Shown in pieces: positions 15,416 to 24,972 of a stretch of DNA of 64,000 bases (position 1 is the stretch's first letter; the number at the start of each line of letters is the position of its first letter). The position numbers and the translations under genes were made by a program. The stretch is taken from the NCBI RefSeq assembly GCF_009557615.1, contig NZ_CP045652.1, forward strand, positions 2,480,001 to 2,544,000, given 5' to 3'. The DNA is from Sphingobacteruim zhuxiongii. GTDB lineage: Bacteria; Bacteroidota; Bacteroidia; Sphingobacteriales; Sphingobacteriaceae. Below the pieces are notes generated by a model. It was not told where the DNA came from, did not search any database, and was given only the letters and a program-made list of their open reading frames with translations.

Positions 15416-17179
15416 TTAAGGAATGGTTTCAATTGGTGGAACATTGCGCTCAGCACCATCGTAACCTTTATTTTGATTAATAACACCTTTTGTATTCGCG
15501 GTAATAACTGTTGAAGGAATTGGCCAAAGTACATGGAATGGCGCAATCGCCGCCACATTACCTAGCATGGTCACCTTCTGATCGTAGGTCGGGTTCTTAC
15601 GCTTCACACGATCATAGTAATAGTTCTTCTCGCTAAAATTCGCTAAAGTATAGCCTTGCAAATTCTTAGCTGCCATAATATACGAAATACGAACCATTTC
15701 TGAATGTCGAGGCTCCTCTGTAAACAACTCTCTAGCGCGCTCATCCATGATGAAATCAACCGTCACTTCAGACGAAGTCATCGGTAATGCTTTGGCACGA
15801 GCACGAACCTTATTGATATCCGCAGCTGCTAAATCCAACTGCCCCTTCCAATAATAAGCTTCGGCACGCAATAAATAGGTCTCCGCTAATCTAAATACAT
15901 AGAAATCGCCATTTCCACCTTGCGGGGTCGCTGCTTTATTCTGCTCAGGAACATACAGTTTGTAATGCGGAATTGCATAGATGCTACGGAACGTATCCAA
16001 TTTATCAGCGAAATAGGCAATATTAACAGGCTTTCCAAAATCTTTTGAACTAGGGTTATTGTATTTGTACTCATGATTATCTACCCAGTTTGCATCTGCC
16101 CTTCTTAAATCCGTTGTTGTTTTCCAAGTTGCTCCTTTGTATGACCAAACATCATACTGATAAAAACCAGTTAAGCGTACATTCGCATTTCCACGGCCTA
16201 ATGAATCATACATAGGACCAGATGCCACCATTCCCGCTTTACCTTCACTATCTCTAACTGGCGCTTGAAACCATGAACAACCATAATATCGCATGGTGAA
16301 CAATCCTAGAGAACGTGCATCTGCTGGTGCTTCAAAACGGTCAATTGTTGCTAAGATGGTCTCTTTATTATTTGCTAGGGAAACGTTCTCTGGTCTATGT
16401 AAATCCCACATAACATTTCTGTAGGTATTTGCCGCATCTTTACCAAAACGCTCTGTCATCAATGCATAAGGACCATTAATCACCGCAGTTGCTGCAGTAA
16501 TAGCCTTATCGAATTCCAAGTTTGCTAAATAGACCTTGCTTAAAAGATGATTTGCCGCGCCTTTTGTCAATTCACCTGCGCCCGCTGATGCAGGTAGCCA
16601 TTGTGCCGCGAATTCTAAGTCAACCTGAATCTTCTTTAAGATTGCGGCTCTACTATGTGATTGAAAATCCAATTTCGCACCTTCGATTTCCTCGGCAATA
16701 AATGGCACATCACCATAGCTATTCACTAAGCGATAGTACCAGTATGAACGATAGAATAATCCTTGCGCAAGCATTGCATTTTTCTCCTGCTCGGATTTAA
16801 ACTCAACAGTTTGCACTCTTGAAATTAACACATTACAATTCTTTACGTTGGTAAACATGAAGTTGAACATCTTCAAGAAATTGTAATACACATCGTTATT
16901 TGGTGTTAACTTATAAAAGTCGAGTTGCGACCATGGAGATCCTAAATCAGATGCTGCAAAGTCCATAATCAGATTATGTAAGCCTTTGCCCATATTGTGG
17001 GTTTCTTGTTTCAAGTCGGTCTTCAGGGTCACCGCAAGCGATGCTAAACCTTGAGGGTCCTTATAAACATTCTCAGGCGTATAGAAGGAAAGTGGCTCAG
17101 GATCTAACCAAGATTTGCTACACGATAGCGTCACTAGCGTTAGAAAAAAGCCCGCGATTATTATATTAATTTTTTTCAT
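15416..17179 (-). CDS. RagB/SusD family nutrient uptake outer-membrane lipoprotein
   Basis: A 587-residue surface lipoprotein that acts as the substrate-binding lid of a SusCD importer. A lipoprotein signal ends in TLVTLSCSKSW (lipid-modified Cys at about 20). SusD family marks include the TPR-like helical stretches (AMLAQGLFYRSYWYYRLVNSYGDV is the family's characteristic region, given here as a description), LAETYLLRAEAYYWKG, ADINKVRARA and the C-terminal FTEEPRHSEMVRISY. It follows susC by 18 bases and is translated from the same transcript. The glycan it binds is not predictable from sequence; the neighbouring nag genes suggest an amino-sugar-containing one. Confidence 0.94.
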   Translation of the reverse strand: MKKINIIIAGFFLTLVTLSCSKSWLDPEPLSFYTPENVYKDPQGLASLAVTLKTDLKQETHNMGKGLHNLIMDFAASDLGSPWSQLDFYKLTPNNDVYYNFLKMFNFMFTNVKNCNVLISRVQTVEFKSEQEKNAMLAQGLFYRSYWYYRLVNSYGDVPFIAEEIEGAKLDFQSHSRAAILKKIQVDLEFAAQWLPASAGAGELTKGAANHLLSKVYLANLEFDKAITAATAVINGPYALMTERFGKDAANTYRNVMWDLHRPENVSLANNKETILATIDRFEAPADARSLGLFTMRYYGCSWFQAPVRDSEGKAGMVASGPMYDSLGRGNANVRLTGFYQYDVWSYKGATWKTTTDLRRADANWVDNHEYKYNNPSSKDFGKPVNIAYFADKLDTFRSIYAIPHYKLYVPEQNKAATPQGGNGDFYVFRLAETYLLRAEAYYWKGQLDLAAADINKVRARAKALPMTSSEVTVDFIMDERARELFTEEPRHSEMVRISYIMAAKNLQGYTLANFSEKNYYYDRVKRKNPTYDQKVTMLGNVAAIAPFHVLWPIPSTVITANTKGVINQNKGYDGAERNVPPIETIP

Positions 17180-17197
17180 GATAATTTCGTTTTTAGA

Positions 17198-20100
17198 TTA
17201 TAGTGAGAAATTAACACCTGCAGAGTAACTACGTGGCATTGGCATAGAATTCTGAGAATTATATGCTGTTTCTGGATCCCATCCTGGCCATTTATCAATC
17301 GTAAAGACGTTACGTGCTGCTAAGAAAACACGAAGGTTCTTAACTTTAATACGTTCCAAAGCAGATTCAGGTACGGTATACGAGAATGATAAATCTTGTA
17401 AACGTAGGAATGAAGCTGGTTTATAAGTGCGAATACCACCACCAAAAACAGTAGTCAACGCATTCAAACGTGGATAGTCGTTGTTTCGGTTTTCTGCAGT
17501 CCAATATGGAAGATCATAGGTGCTACGCTTATCATATGTATCTGTACCTCCTGCGCGTTGTGCTTCCATAAAATAACCTAAATGACCTAACTCTGCTCTT
17601 AGGAAGAACGTCACATTGAAGTTCTTTAAGAAATCAATAGAGTTTCTTAATCCCAGACGATGACGAGGACGCTCATAGCCAATGAACTGCTTATCCATTA
17701 ATGCATCGTACTTGTAATTACCATCTAAATCGACAGCTTTGAAATCGCCCGGTTTCAAACCATACTTCGCCGCTTCTTCTGCTTCTTCAACTTGCCAAAT
17801 ACCTGTGATTTTATAATTCCAGATTTGATCAATTGCTTGACCTGGGAACCATTCGTTCGTATAATCTGGAAGTTCTTGGTATCCTGTAACACCACTAATT
17901 GTTGTTTCACCAAAATCACCAAATAGCTCTTCAATCTTATTTCTGTTAGCCGAATAAACGAGACCACTATTCCACTTAAAGTTCTCTCGATCGATGTTGA
18001 CGGTGTTAACAGAAACTTCCCAACCTTTATTACTTAGTTTACCTAAGTTGGTCACCACACTCGTATAACCGGTAATTTCTGGAAGCTTTCTGTTCATTAA
18101 TAAATCAACTGTCGTCATACTATATACATCGGCAGTCAAGTTTACTCTATTTTTGAACATCGCTAAATCAATACCCAAGTTGTACGACTCTGTCTGCTCC
18201 CATTTTAAATCATAATTAGACAGAGTATTGTTAAATACGCCGATTTGAGTTGAAACGCCATTATAGTAACGTGCTGATTCAACCGTTGCTAAAGCCGCAT
18301 ATTGTCCAATTGAACGGTTACCATTTCTACCCCAAGAAGCACGAATCTTTAGATCATCGATTTTATCTACGTTAAAAAAGGACTCATTGGAAAGTCTCCA
18401 AGCAAAAGCAAAAGCTGGGAATACTGCTCTAGGATTTTTCTTGCCAAATGCCGAATAGCCATCACGTCTTACCGAAGCTGTAAATAGGTATTTATCATTC
18501 AACGTATAGTTTAAACGAGCCATCGCAGCATCACCTGTAGCACGGGTATCGTTGGAACCTACCTTATGATCCGATCCATACTCAATACCATGGTAACCTA
18601 GCGATTGATTTGGACTGAAGGATTGATTACTTAATCTTGATTCCCAAGTATCTATTTTTTCTGCACTATAAAGTAAGGTTACATCAAATTGATGCATACC
18701 AAATTTCTTATTCCAGTGGACCAAATGATCAAGCATCCATTCAAAAGTCGACCCTTCTACACGTGTCGCATAGCCATCCTTGTAGGTCGAACCGCCTGTC
18801 AAAGTCGTCGAAGGATAGAAATTATAGAGTTTACTAAACTCATAGCGAGGTTGGAATGATGCTTTATAAGAGATGTTGTACGGCAACTTCACATTCATAT
18901 AAATGGAAGAGAACAAGCTATTAATCTTGTTTTTCTGATCCTGGCCACCAAGTGTATTAATTAACGGCGTCGCAACAGCAAAGGTATTTGGATACCAAAG
19001 TAAGTTATTGTTATCATCGTACATACTACCGTATGGACTCATCAAAAACATCGAGTTAATACTCGGAATAATTTGTGTTTGATTTTTATCCGAAAACTGC
19101 GCATTGACACCTGCTGACAACCAATTAGTAATGGTAAAATCGGTATTAATTCGGCTACGAATGGTATTGAAGTCATCCCCAATCGAAATACCTTCATTAT
19201 CTTGATAGCCCAAAGACCAATAGTATTTCACCTTATCGGCTCCGCCGGAAATATTTAAATCATAGTTTTGTTTTAAACCCTTTCTGAATACTTCATCAAG
19301 CCAATAAATCTCGTTACCTGCGACATAATTATCCACCTCAATATCGTAAAAGTTTAAGCGACTTAACCATTCCCGCGTATTATCCGCTTGTGGGTTATTA
19401 CTTGCTGTTCTCCATTGATCAAGCGTTACCCCATCTGGTAAATTGCTTGGGTTGTTGTAATAGAAGGCAGGCTTTGTTGGGTTATAGCCACGCATTACAT
19501 CGGTTCTAAACTGTATGTAGCCAGGGCCATCATACGTTTTAAATGGATGCATCAAACTCGCTACTCCGAAGTTAGCCTCTAGATTAATCCTTGGCGTTCC
19601 AGAAAGACCTTTTTTCGTTGTTACTTGGATAACTCCCGCTGCAGCACGAGCACCATAAACTGCTGTCGAGCTCGCGTCTTTCAAGATATCCATCGTCTCG
19701 ATATCCGAAGGATTGATATCGGCGATACTACCGTTGAAGATAACTCCATCCAATACAATCATTGGGCTAGTGGAAGCATTTAAAGATTTTGGACCACGAA
19801 TCTCCATGCTACTGGAGCCAGACGCACTCGTGCTTTGATTCGAAATAAAACCAGCAACCGTACCATTTAACATCTCTGTTAATTGCGTCGTTGGTTGATT
19901 TTTAAATTGATTGGCATCAACTCGAGTAATTGATCCGGTCAAATCACTTTTCTTTGCTGTACCATAACCAATCACGACTACTTCATCCAAGTCGGCTGTG
20001 GTACTTTGAAGTTTAATGATTAAATTGCTTTCAGATTGGCTGACCGTATACTCCTGGGTTGTGAAGTTCAGCATATTAAAGGATAGCTTATCCCCTTGCT

Positions 20101-20344
20101 TTACTTCAATCGTAAAATTACCCTGATCGTCAGTTGCGGTTTTCTTGCTTGTACCTTTGACGGAAATTGTCACACCAGCAAGTGGTTCATTACTTTCCGA
20201 TGAGAGAACCTGTCCACGAATCGTCAAGGTTTGCGCCTGAACGAAGTTAAATTCGTGCACTGTCCGAATCGGAATTTTTGCATGCAGAATCGTAGGGCTG
20301 AGTGCTGCCGACACTGCTAAGAAAAACAAGTAGTCTTTTCTCAT
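17198..20344 (-). CDS. SusC/RagA family TonB-linked outer-membrane transporter
   Basis: A 1048-residue outer-membrane barrel importing oligosaccharides with energy from TonB/ExbBD. In order: a signal peptide, a carboxypeptidase-D-like regulatory domain (ITIRGQVLSSES to about residue 115, with PLAGVTISVKGT), the SusC signature DLDEVVVIGYGTAKKSDLTG, a TonB plug with IRGPKSLNASTSPMIVLDG and DILKDASSTAVYGARAAAGV, and a long barrel ending in SAGVNFSL. No STN signalling domain is present, consistent with control by the nearby LacI-type protein and not by an ECF sigma factor. It heads the minus-strand locus; its upstream region carries candidate operator repeats. Confidence 0.95.
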   Translation of the reverse strand: MRKDYLFFLAVSAALSPTILHAKIPIRTVHEFNFVQAQTLTIRGQVLSSESNEPLAGVTISVKGTSKKTATDDQGNFTIEVKQGDKLSFNMLNFTTQEYTVSQSESNLIIKLQSTTADLDEVVVIGYGTAKKSDLTGSITRVDANQFKNQPTTQLTEMLNGTVAGFISNQSTSASGSSSMEIRGPKSLNASTSPMIVLDGVIFNGSIADINPSDIETMDILKDASSTAVYGARAAAGVIQVTTKKGLSGTPRINLEANFGVASLMHPFKTYDGPGYIQFRTDVMRGYNPTKPAFYYNNPSNLPDGVTLDQWRTASNNPQADNTREWLSRLNFYDIEVDNYVAGNEIYWLDEVFRKGLKQNYDLNISGGADKVKYYWSLGYQDNEGISIGDDFNTIRSRINTDFTITNWLSAGVNAQFSDKNQTQIIPSINSMFLMSPYGSMYDDNNNLLWYPNTFAVATPLINTLGGQDQKNKINSLFSSIYMNVKLPYNISYKASFQPRYEFSKLYNFYPSTTLTGGSTYKDGYATRVEGSTFEWMLDHLVHWNKKFGMHQFDVTLLYSAEKIDTWESRLSNQSFSPNQSLGYHGIEYGSDHKVGSNDTRATGDAAMARLNYTLNDKYLFTASVRRDGYSAFGKKNPRAVFPAFAFAWRLSNESFFNVDKIDDLKIRASWGRNGNRSIGQYAALATVESARYYNGVSTQIGVFNNTLSNYDLKWEQTESYNLGIDLAMFKNRVNLTADVYSMTTVDLLMNRKLPEITGYTSVVTNLGKLSNKGWEVSVNTVNIDRENFKWNSGLVYSANRNKIEELFGDFGETTISGVTGYQELPDYTNEWFPGQAIDQIWNYKITGIWQVEEAEEAAKYGLKPGDFKAVDLDGNYKYDALMDKQFIGYERPRHRLGLRNSIDFLKNFNVTFFLRAELGHLGYFMEAQRAGGTDTYDKRSTYDLPYWTAENRNNDYPRLNALTTVFGGGIRTYKPASFLRLQDLSFSYTVPESALERIKVKNLRVFLAARNVFTIDKWPGWDPETAYNSQNSMPMPRSYSAGVNFSL

Positions 20345-20389
20345 AATTCAGTTGTTTAAGTAGTGGTTATGGGGATCGATATAGCTACC

Positions 20390-20468
20390 GTGTCCGTACA
20401 CAATGATACTTATAAACAATTTTTAATCCCGAAAATTGACATAATTTATTTCCGATAGCGTTTCCGAT
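20390..20468. promoter_or_regulatory. Candidate regulatory sites between susC and the divergent hydrolase
   Basis: Two features: a near-palindrome GTGTCCGTACAC (20390-20401, 10 of 12 symmetric, central CG), and a direct repeat TTTCCGAT at 20449-20456 and 20461-20468 (12-bp period) whose first unit extends into CCGATAGCG. The latter resembles the palindrome at 13362-13377. They could be LacI-family operators acting on both directions. Unproven. Confidence 0.4.
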
Positions 20469-20525
20469 GATTTTTAGAATAAAAAATATAAAAATGAACT
20501 AACTTGGGATAAAACTGCCTTCTCC

Positions 20526-21530
20526 ATGAAAAAAATATATACCAATTTTCTTTGCCGACTGTTCAGTCTAGTCCTACTTTATTTATTTTGTATTAACAAC
20601 ATGTTAAGTGCTCAAAACCAAGTCAATTGGGATGACAAATCCAGTGTAACATGGCCAAAAGAAACCCGACTAATTGAAATAAAGTCAACCAAAGATGCAA
20701 CCGTACAGAAATCTTACCTTTATAGTAGCACACGTAAAACAAAAAGCCCTCTAATCATTAGTTTACATACCTGGGGTGGAAATTATGCGCAAAGAGATCC
20801 ACTATTAAAATATTGCATAGCAGCGGATGTAAATTATTTACATCCCGATTTTCGCGGTCCGAATAACAAACCGGAAGCGGCAGGCAGCGAACTAGTCAGC
20901 CAGGATATCGACGATGCGATCCAGTGGGCACTTGACTCCCTCCAAGTGGATATGGATCAGATTCATGTGGTCGGTGTTAGTGGAGGCGGATTTGCGACGG
21001 CACTCAGCTATATGAAGAGTAAGCACCCAATTAAATCTTTTCATGCCTTTGTCGGCATCTACAATTTGGAGGACTGGTATTATGAATCGCTAGGACGTAA
21101 GAACGCATATGCAAAAGATATTATCGCGATTACTGGAGGCACAGCGAATCAACCGAATTTTGCAGAAGCAAAAAAGCGCTCAGTCCTATTGATGTCTACA
21201 CCGACGAAACAAAGAAAGCAGGCAAGTCTACATTTATATGTTGGTTTGCATGACGGGTATACCGGTTCTGTTCCTATCTCCCACAGCTTAGAACTATATA
21301 ATAAAGTCGTACTGGACTTTGATAAGCACGCAAATAAAGCACTTATTTCACTGGAGGATCGCTATACACTTTTGAAACGTCGAAGCAGCCCAAATTTTAG
21401 CATCATCTCCCAAGGATTTATGGGGAGAGACATCATCTATCAGAAACAGTATCAAGATAAAGTCAAGATTATCGTATTTGATGGTGGTCATGAAATGCCT
21501 GAGGCCAACCTCCTACCCTATATATTTTAA
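20526..21530 (+). CDS. Secreted alpha/beta hydrolase (prolyl-oligopeptidase/esterase-like)
   Basis: A 334-residue protein with an N-terminal hydrophobic signal ending at about SAQNQ. The nucleophile elbow GVSGGGF (G-x-S-x-G) is near residue 152, preceded by DDAIQWALDSLQVD; LHVYVG-type LYVGLHDGYTG holds the probable Asp, and GGHEMPE the His. It resembles secreted peptidase-S9-like or esterase hydrolases encoded in polysaccharide loci. It diverges from susC and shares its upstream region, so joint control is likely. A deacylase or ester-cleaving role on the imported glycan is a reasonable guess. Confidence 0.75.
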   Translation: MKKIYTNFLCRLFSLVLLYLFCINNMLSAQNQVNWDDKSSVTWPKETRLIEIKSTKDATVQKSYLYSSTRKTKSPLIISLHTWGGNYAQRDPLLKYCIAADVNYLHPDFRGPNNKPEAAGSELVSQDIDDAIQWALDSLQVDMDQIHVVGVSGGGFATALSYMKSKHPIKSFHAFVGIYNLEDWYYESLGRKNAYAKDIIAITGGTANQPNFAEAKKRSVLLMSTPTKQRKQASLHLYVGLHDGYTGSVPISHSLELYNKVVLDFDKHANKALISLEDRYTLLKRRSSPNFSIISQGFMGRDIIYQKQYQDKVKIIVFDGGHEMPEANLLPYIF

Positions 21531-21592
21531 AGACTTTAGCGAGATTTTCTTTAAATTGCAATAACATTTATTAAACCACAAATCACTAAACC

Positions 21593-22906
21593 ATGTACAA
21601 GAATTCAGGAATCAGATTTCTACTGTCCTTATTAACGCTTGTGGCCTTATGGAACTTTTCCTATGCCCAATCTAGAAGCAACCAGCTTATCCAAGTTATT
21701 GTAAGCCCAAACAAAGCTGACTGGACCTATGGAAGCAATGAAGAAATAAGTTTTACCGTATCTGTTGTAAAGCATCAAGTGCCCATTCAGGATGCCGAAG
21801 TTAGCTACAGCATTGGCTGGGAGAAAATGGATCCCTTGCAATCTGGCAACCTCAAAGTAAATGGTGCAGCGACCAAGGTTGGTAAGCCTTTAAAAGGCGA
21901 CAAACCCGGTTTTATACGTTGTGAAGTAAAATACAAATACGATGGGCAAGAATACCGTGGGATTGCGACAGCGGCCATCAATCCTGAAAAAATTCAACCT
22001 ACACAAACACTTCCCTCCGACTTTATGGACTTCTGGAACAAAGAGATCAGTGCTTTAAAAAATATTCCATTAGATCCGAAAATGACACTTTTGCCTGAGC
22101 TATCCACTGCTACCGTTGATGTATTTCATATCAACTTTCAAAACATCAATGGAAGCCGGATGTATGGGATTCTGTCAAAGCCTAAGAAAGCCGGAAAACA
22201 CCCTGCGGTATTACAAGTTCCGGGTGCTGGTATTCGTCCCTATGCAGGAGCGGTCAGTGTTGCGGAGAAAGGAATAGTAACGCTTCAAATTGGAATACAT
22301 GGCATTCCTGTACGTGAAGACGTCGAATTATATAACAATTTATCCGCCGGCGCATTACGCAGCTACCCTTTCTTCAATTTAGATGATAAAAATCAATACT
22401 ACTATAAACGTGTATATTTAGGATGTATCCGTGCGGTCGACTTCCTTACACAATTGGACGATGTTGATCAGAACAACCTAATGGTATGGGGCGGAAGCCA
22501 AGGTGGTGCACTTTCGATTGTTGTAGCCGGATTAGACAAACGAATTAAACATTTGGTGGCGATTTATCCTGCCCTAAGTGATGTTACAGGCTATTTACAC
22601 AACCGCGCTGGTGGCTGGCCACATATGTTTAACAAAGAAAATGCAGCCTTTATGGCGACCGATGCAAAGATCAAAAACTCCGCATATTACGACGTTGTGA
22701 ACTTTGCAAAGCAAGTTAAGGTTCCTGGATTCTACACGTGGGGATACAACGATGAAACATGCCCTCCGACCTCTTATTACGCTGCATACAATGTAATCAA
22801 TGCGCCGAAAGATCTTTACCTCGTTCAAGAAACAGGACATTGGACTTTCCAAGAACAACAAGACAAAATATTAGACTGGGTTTTAACGAAAGCTAAAGTC
22901 AAATAA
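21593..22906 (+). CDS. Secreted acetyl xylan esterase-type (AXE1-like) hydrolase
   Basis: A 437-residue protein with a signal peptide (about 1-26, ending NFSYAQS). Residues about 27-130 look like an N-terminal beta-sandwich domain (VIVSPNKADWTYGSNEE, then FIRCEVKYKYDG), followed by an AXE1-type alpha/beta hydrolase: LPSDFMDFWNKEI, VLQVPGAGIRPY, the nucleophile in VWGGSQGGALS, the acid in WGYNDETCPP, and the His in ETGHWTFQ. Such enzymes remove acetyl groups from sugars. It follows the previous hydrolase by 62 bases and is followed by a terminator, so the two form a unit with the divergent sus/nag locus. The actual acyl sugar is unknown. Confidence 0.85.
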   Translation: MYKNSGIRFLLSLLTLVALWNFSYAQSRSNQLIQVIVSPNKADWTYGSNEEISFTVSVVKHQVPIQDAEVSYSIGWEKMDPLQSGNLKVNGAATKVGKPLKGDKPGFIRCEVKYKYDGQEYRGIATAAINPEKIQPTQTLPSDFMDFWNKEISALKNIPLDPKMTLLPELSTATVDVFHINFQNINGSRMYGILSKPKKAGKHPAVLQVPGAGIRPYAGAVSVAEKGIVTLQIGIHGIPVREDVELYNNLSAGALRSYPFFNLDDKNQYYYKRVYLGCIRAVDFLTQLDDVDQNNLMVWGGSQGGALSIVVAGLDKRIKHLVAIYPALSDVTGYLHNRAGGWPHMFNKENAAFMATDAKIKNSAYYDVVNFAKQVKVPGFYTWGYNDETCPPTSYYAAYNVINAPKDLYLVQETGHWTFQEQQDKILDWVLTKAKVK

Positions 22907-23264
22907 TTAAACAGCTTTCTTTGCCGTTTCATCTAGGCAAGAGAGATAAATGATTCACATACAGCCCTAGAAGAGCCCCAGGTACCGAACCGAAAGCTTT
23001 TCTAGGGCTGATCTTTTTTTTATAACCAATTCCCTCCCAAAAAAGCTTAGTTTGCCTAAGATTTTAACCCACTTGAAACTATTAATCTGCACTTTCATGG
23101 GCTAAGCTAAGTCAAAAGTAGGCTTGAGCTAGGCCTCAGCTCGTTGATTGATCTCCGACTCTAAGAAGTCAATTCCTACTCATAACTTATACGCTAAAAA
23201 TTCAAGCGGTTCCGTTCTATACCTAGAAATCTGTATATTTAGAATCCTATTGGATGAATAAATA
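22907..23264. other. Intergenic stretch with terminator, otherwise nothing seen
   Basis: Apart from the terminator at 22963-23020, I see no gene. TATATTTA at 23231-23238, just upstream of the YceH gene, is one base off the TAnnTTTG promoter box. Confidence 0.5.
22963..23020 (+). terminator. Terminator after the esterase gene
   Basis: Stem AGCCCTAGAA (22963-22972) / TTCTAGGGCT (23000-23009) with a 27-base loop that contains further pairing, then a run of T. Confidence 0.75.
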
Positions 23265-23927
23265 ATGGAAGAGACAAAACAATTAGCACAGTTAACAGCA
23301 GAAGAGATACGCGTTTTAGGGTCCTTAATGGAGAAATCGAAAACGACGCCAGAATATTACCCGATGACTTTAAATGGATTACAGACAGCCTGTAATCAAA
23401 AGACTTCTAGAAAACCGGTTGTACAATACGATGAAAATACGGTTATTGCTGCTTTAGATAGCTTAAAGCGCAAAGGTTTGATTTCTACCGTTGTTGGCGG
23501 AGGTAGTCGAGTTACCAAGTACAAACATAACCTGGCGATACAATATCCGCTATTGCCGCAGGAAGTCGCTGTCCTCTGTTTATTGTTCCTTCGCGGCCCA
23601 TTGACGGGTGGCGAAATCAACAGTAACTCGGGCAGGCTCTACGAGTTTGAATCTCTAGATGAGGTTCAAGAACTACTCAACAAATTGGCGGAAGATGAAC
23701 CTGCCTATATACAACAATTAGCAAAGCGCCCGGGACAAAAAGAAGCACGCTATGTACATTTATTTAGTCCTTTTGACGAGTCCAGTTTTGAAGATAGCAG
23801 TGTGGCTAATGATTCACCTGCCGCTTCCAGTCGTATTGCTCAATTGGAAGAACGCGTAGAAAGTTTGGAAGAACAATTAAGTAAGCTTCAAGCAGCGTTT
23901 GATAAACTAATGGAAGAATTATCTTAA
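23265..23927 (+). CDS. YceH family (DUF480) protein
   Basis: A 220-residue cytoplasmic protein of the YceH/DUF480 family, made of two winged-helix domains. Recognisable parts: LTAEEIRVLGSLMEKSKTTP, YPMTLNGLQTACNQKTSR, the KRKGLIS turn, and LPQEVAVLCLLFLRGPLTGGE with a YEFESLDEV stretch. The C-terminus (about 190-220) is a predicted coiled coil (ERVESLEEQLSKL). The biochemical role of the family is not known. The following gene begins ten bases downstream, so they may be co-transcribed. Confidence 0.93.
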   Translation: MEETKQLAQLTAEEIRVLGSLMEKSKTTPEYYPMTLNGLQTACNQKTSRKPVVQYDENTVIAALDSLKRKGLISTVVGGGSRVTKYKHNLAIQYPLLPQEVAVLCLLFLRGPLTGGEINSNSGRLYEFESLDEVQELLNKLAEDEPAYIQQLAKRPGQKEARYVHLFSPFDESSFEDSSVANDSPAASSRIAQLEERVESLEEQLSKLQAAFDKLMEELS

Positions 23928-23936
23928 GATTCGCAC

Positions 23937-24953
23937 ATGAAAAAACTTCTCCTATCCGCATTTTTATCGGCAGGGATTTTTGCTGTTTCGGCACAGCATT
24001 TTAATAACCTAGTCAGCAATATCCAATCGAGCTTTCGAGGATTGGAAACCTATAAAGAAAATGTCGTTTGGGTAAGCGGCAGCAATGGCACCGTGGGGCG
24101 ATCCATTGATGCCGGGAAGAGCTGGACTTGGGTAAATCCGAAGGGTTACGAGCAGTTTGATTTTCGAGATATAGAAGTATTCTCAGCGAAAGACGCCGTT
24201 ATTGTTAGTGCGGGAAGTCCGGCAGTCGTGTTGCGTACAAAAGATGGAGGAAAATCATGGAAAGAGGTTTATCGTAATGAACGTGCAGAAATCTTCCTCG
24301 ACGGCATGGACTTCCATGGGAAAACAGGATTTATCTTCGGTGATCCAATCGATGGTTCCTTCCAGTTATTGAAATCAAACGACAAAGGCAAAACCTGGAC
24401 TGATGTGAGTAATCATATTTTCCTATTAGCGGAAGAAGGTGAAGCTGGATTTGCAGCAAGCGGTTCAGGCATTCAGGTTTTTCCAGATATTGTGTATATC
24501 GCCTCTGGCGGACGCTATAGTTCCTTTTATAAACGTAGTGAGAAAGAACATAGCCTAGATGTTTTGGATGTTCCTATTTGGTCCGGCGAAGCTTCTACGG
24601 GAATTTTTTCATTGGATTTCTGGGATAAGCAGACAGGGGTGCTTGTTGGCGGAAACTATACCGCCGATCAAGACAATCGAAATAACATTCTCTTAACGAC
24701 GAATGCGGGAAAGTCTTGGGTAAAGCCACAGTCACCCGTTGGAGGTTATCGCTCGAGCGTTAAGTATATTTCGAAATCTGTCTTGCTTGCTACAGGTACC
24801 TCCGGTACGGATTTATCGACCGATGGCGGACAAAATTGGAAAACAATTTCTAAAGCTAGCTTTAATGTGATTTCTAAATCTAAATCAGGAAAGCATATTT
24901 ACTTAGCCGGTAGCAACGGCAACGTGGAAAGCTTGAGTCTTACGGACATGTAG
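23937..24953 (+). CDS. Secreted BNR/YCF48-like repeat (beta-propeller) protein
   Basis: A 338-residue protein with a signal peptide (1-19, ending FAVSAQ). The rest consists of repeats of the sialidase-type Asp-box/YCF48 pattern: SIDAGKSWTW, TKDGGKSWKEV, NDKGKTWTDV, TTNAGKSWVKP and STDGGQNWKTI, which fold as a beta-propeller. YCF48-like proteins assist assembly of complexes in other lineages, but Bacteroidota homologues are usually annotated as oxidoreductase or glycosyl-hydrolase-like without evidence. Not to be called a sialidase: no catalytic residues of that family were seen. It lies ten bases after the YceH gene. Confidence 0.8.
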   Translation: MKKLLLSAFLSAGIFAVSAQHFNNLVSNIQSSFRGLETYKENVVWVSGSNGTVGRSIDAGKSWTWVNPKGYEQFDFRDIEVFSAKDAVIVSAGSPAVVLRTKDGGKSWKEVYRNERAEIFLDGMDFHGKTGFIFGDPIDGSFQLLKSNDKGKTWTDVSNHIFLLAEEGEAGFAASGSGIQVFPDIVYIASGGRYSSFYKRSEKEHSLDVLDVPIWSGEASTGIFSLDFWDKQTGVLVGGNYTADQDNRNNILLTTNAGKSWVKPQSPVGGYRSSVKYISKSVLLATGTSGTDLSTDGGQNWKTISKASFNVISKSKSGKHIYLAGSNGNVESLSLTDM

Positions 24954-24972
24954 TGAGGAATTGAGGGGAATG

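Noticed and set aside
23937..24953. Reading the BNR/YCF48-like protein as a sialidase
   Set aside because: Asp-box-like repeats are present, but no arginine triad or other sialidase catalytic residues were seen.
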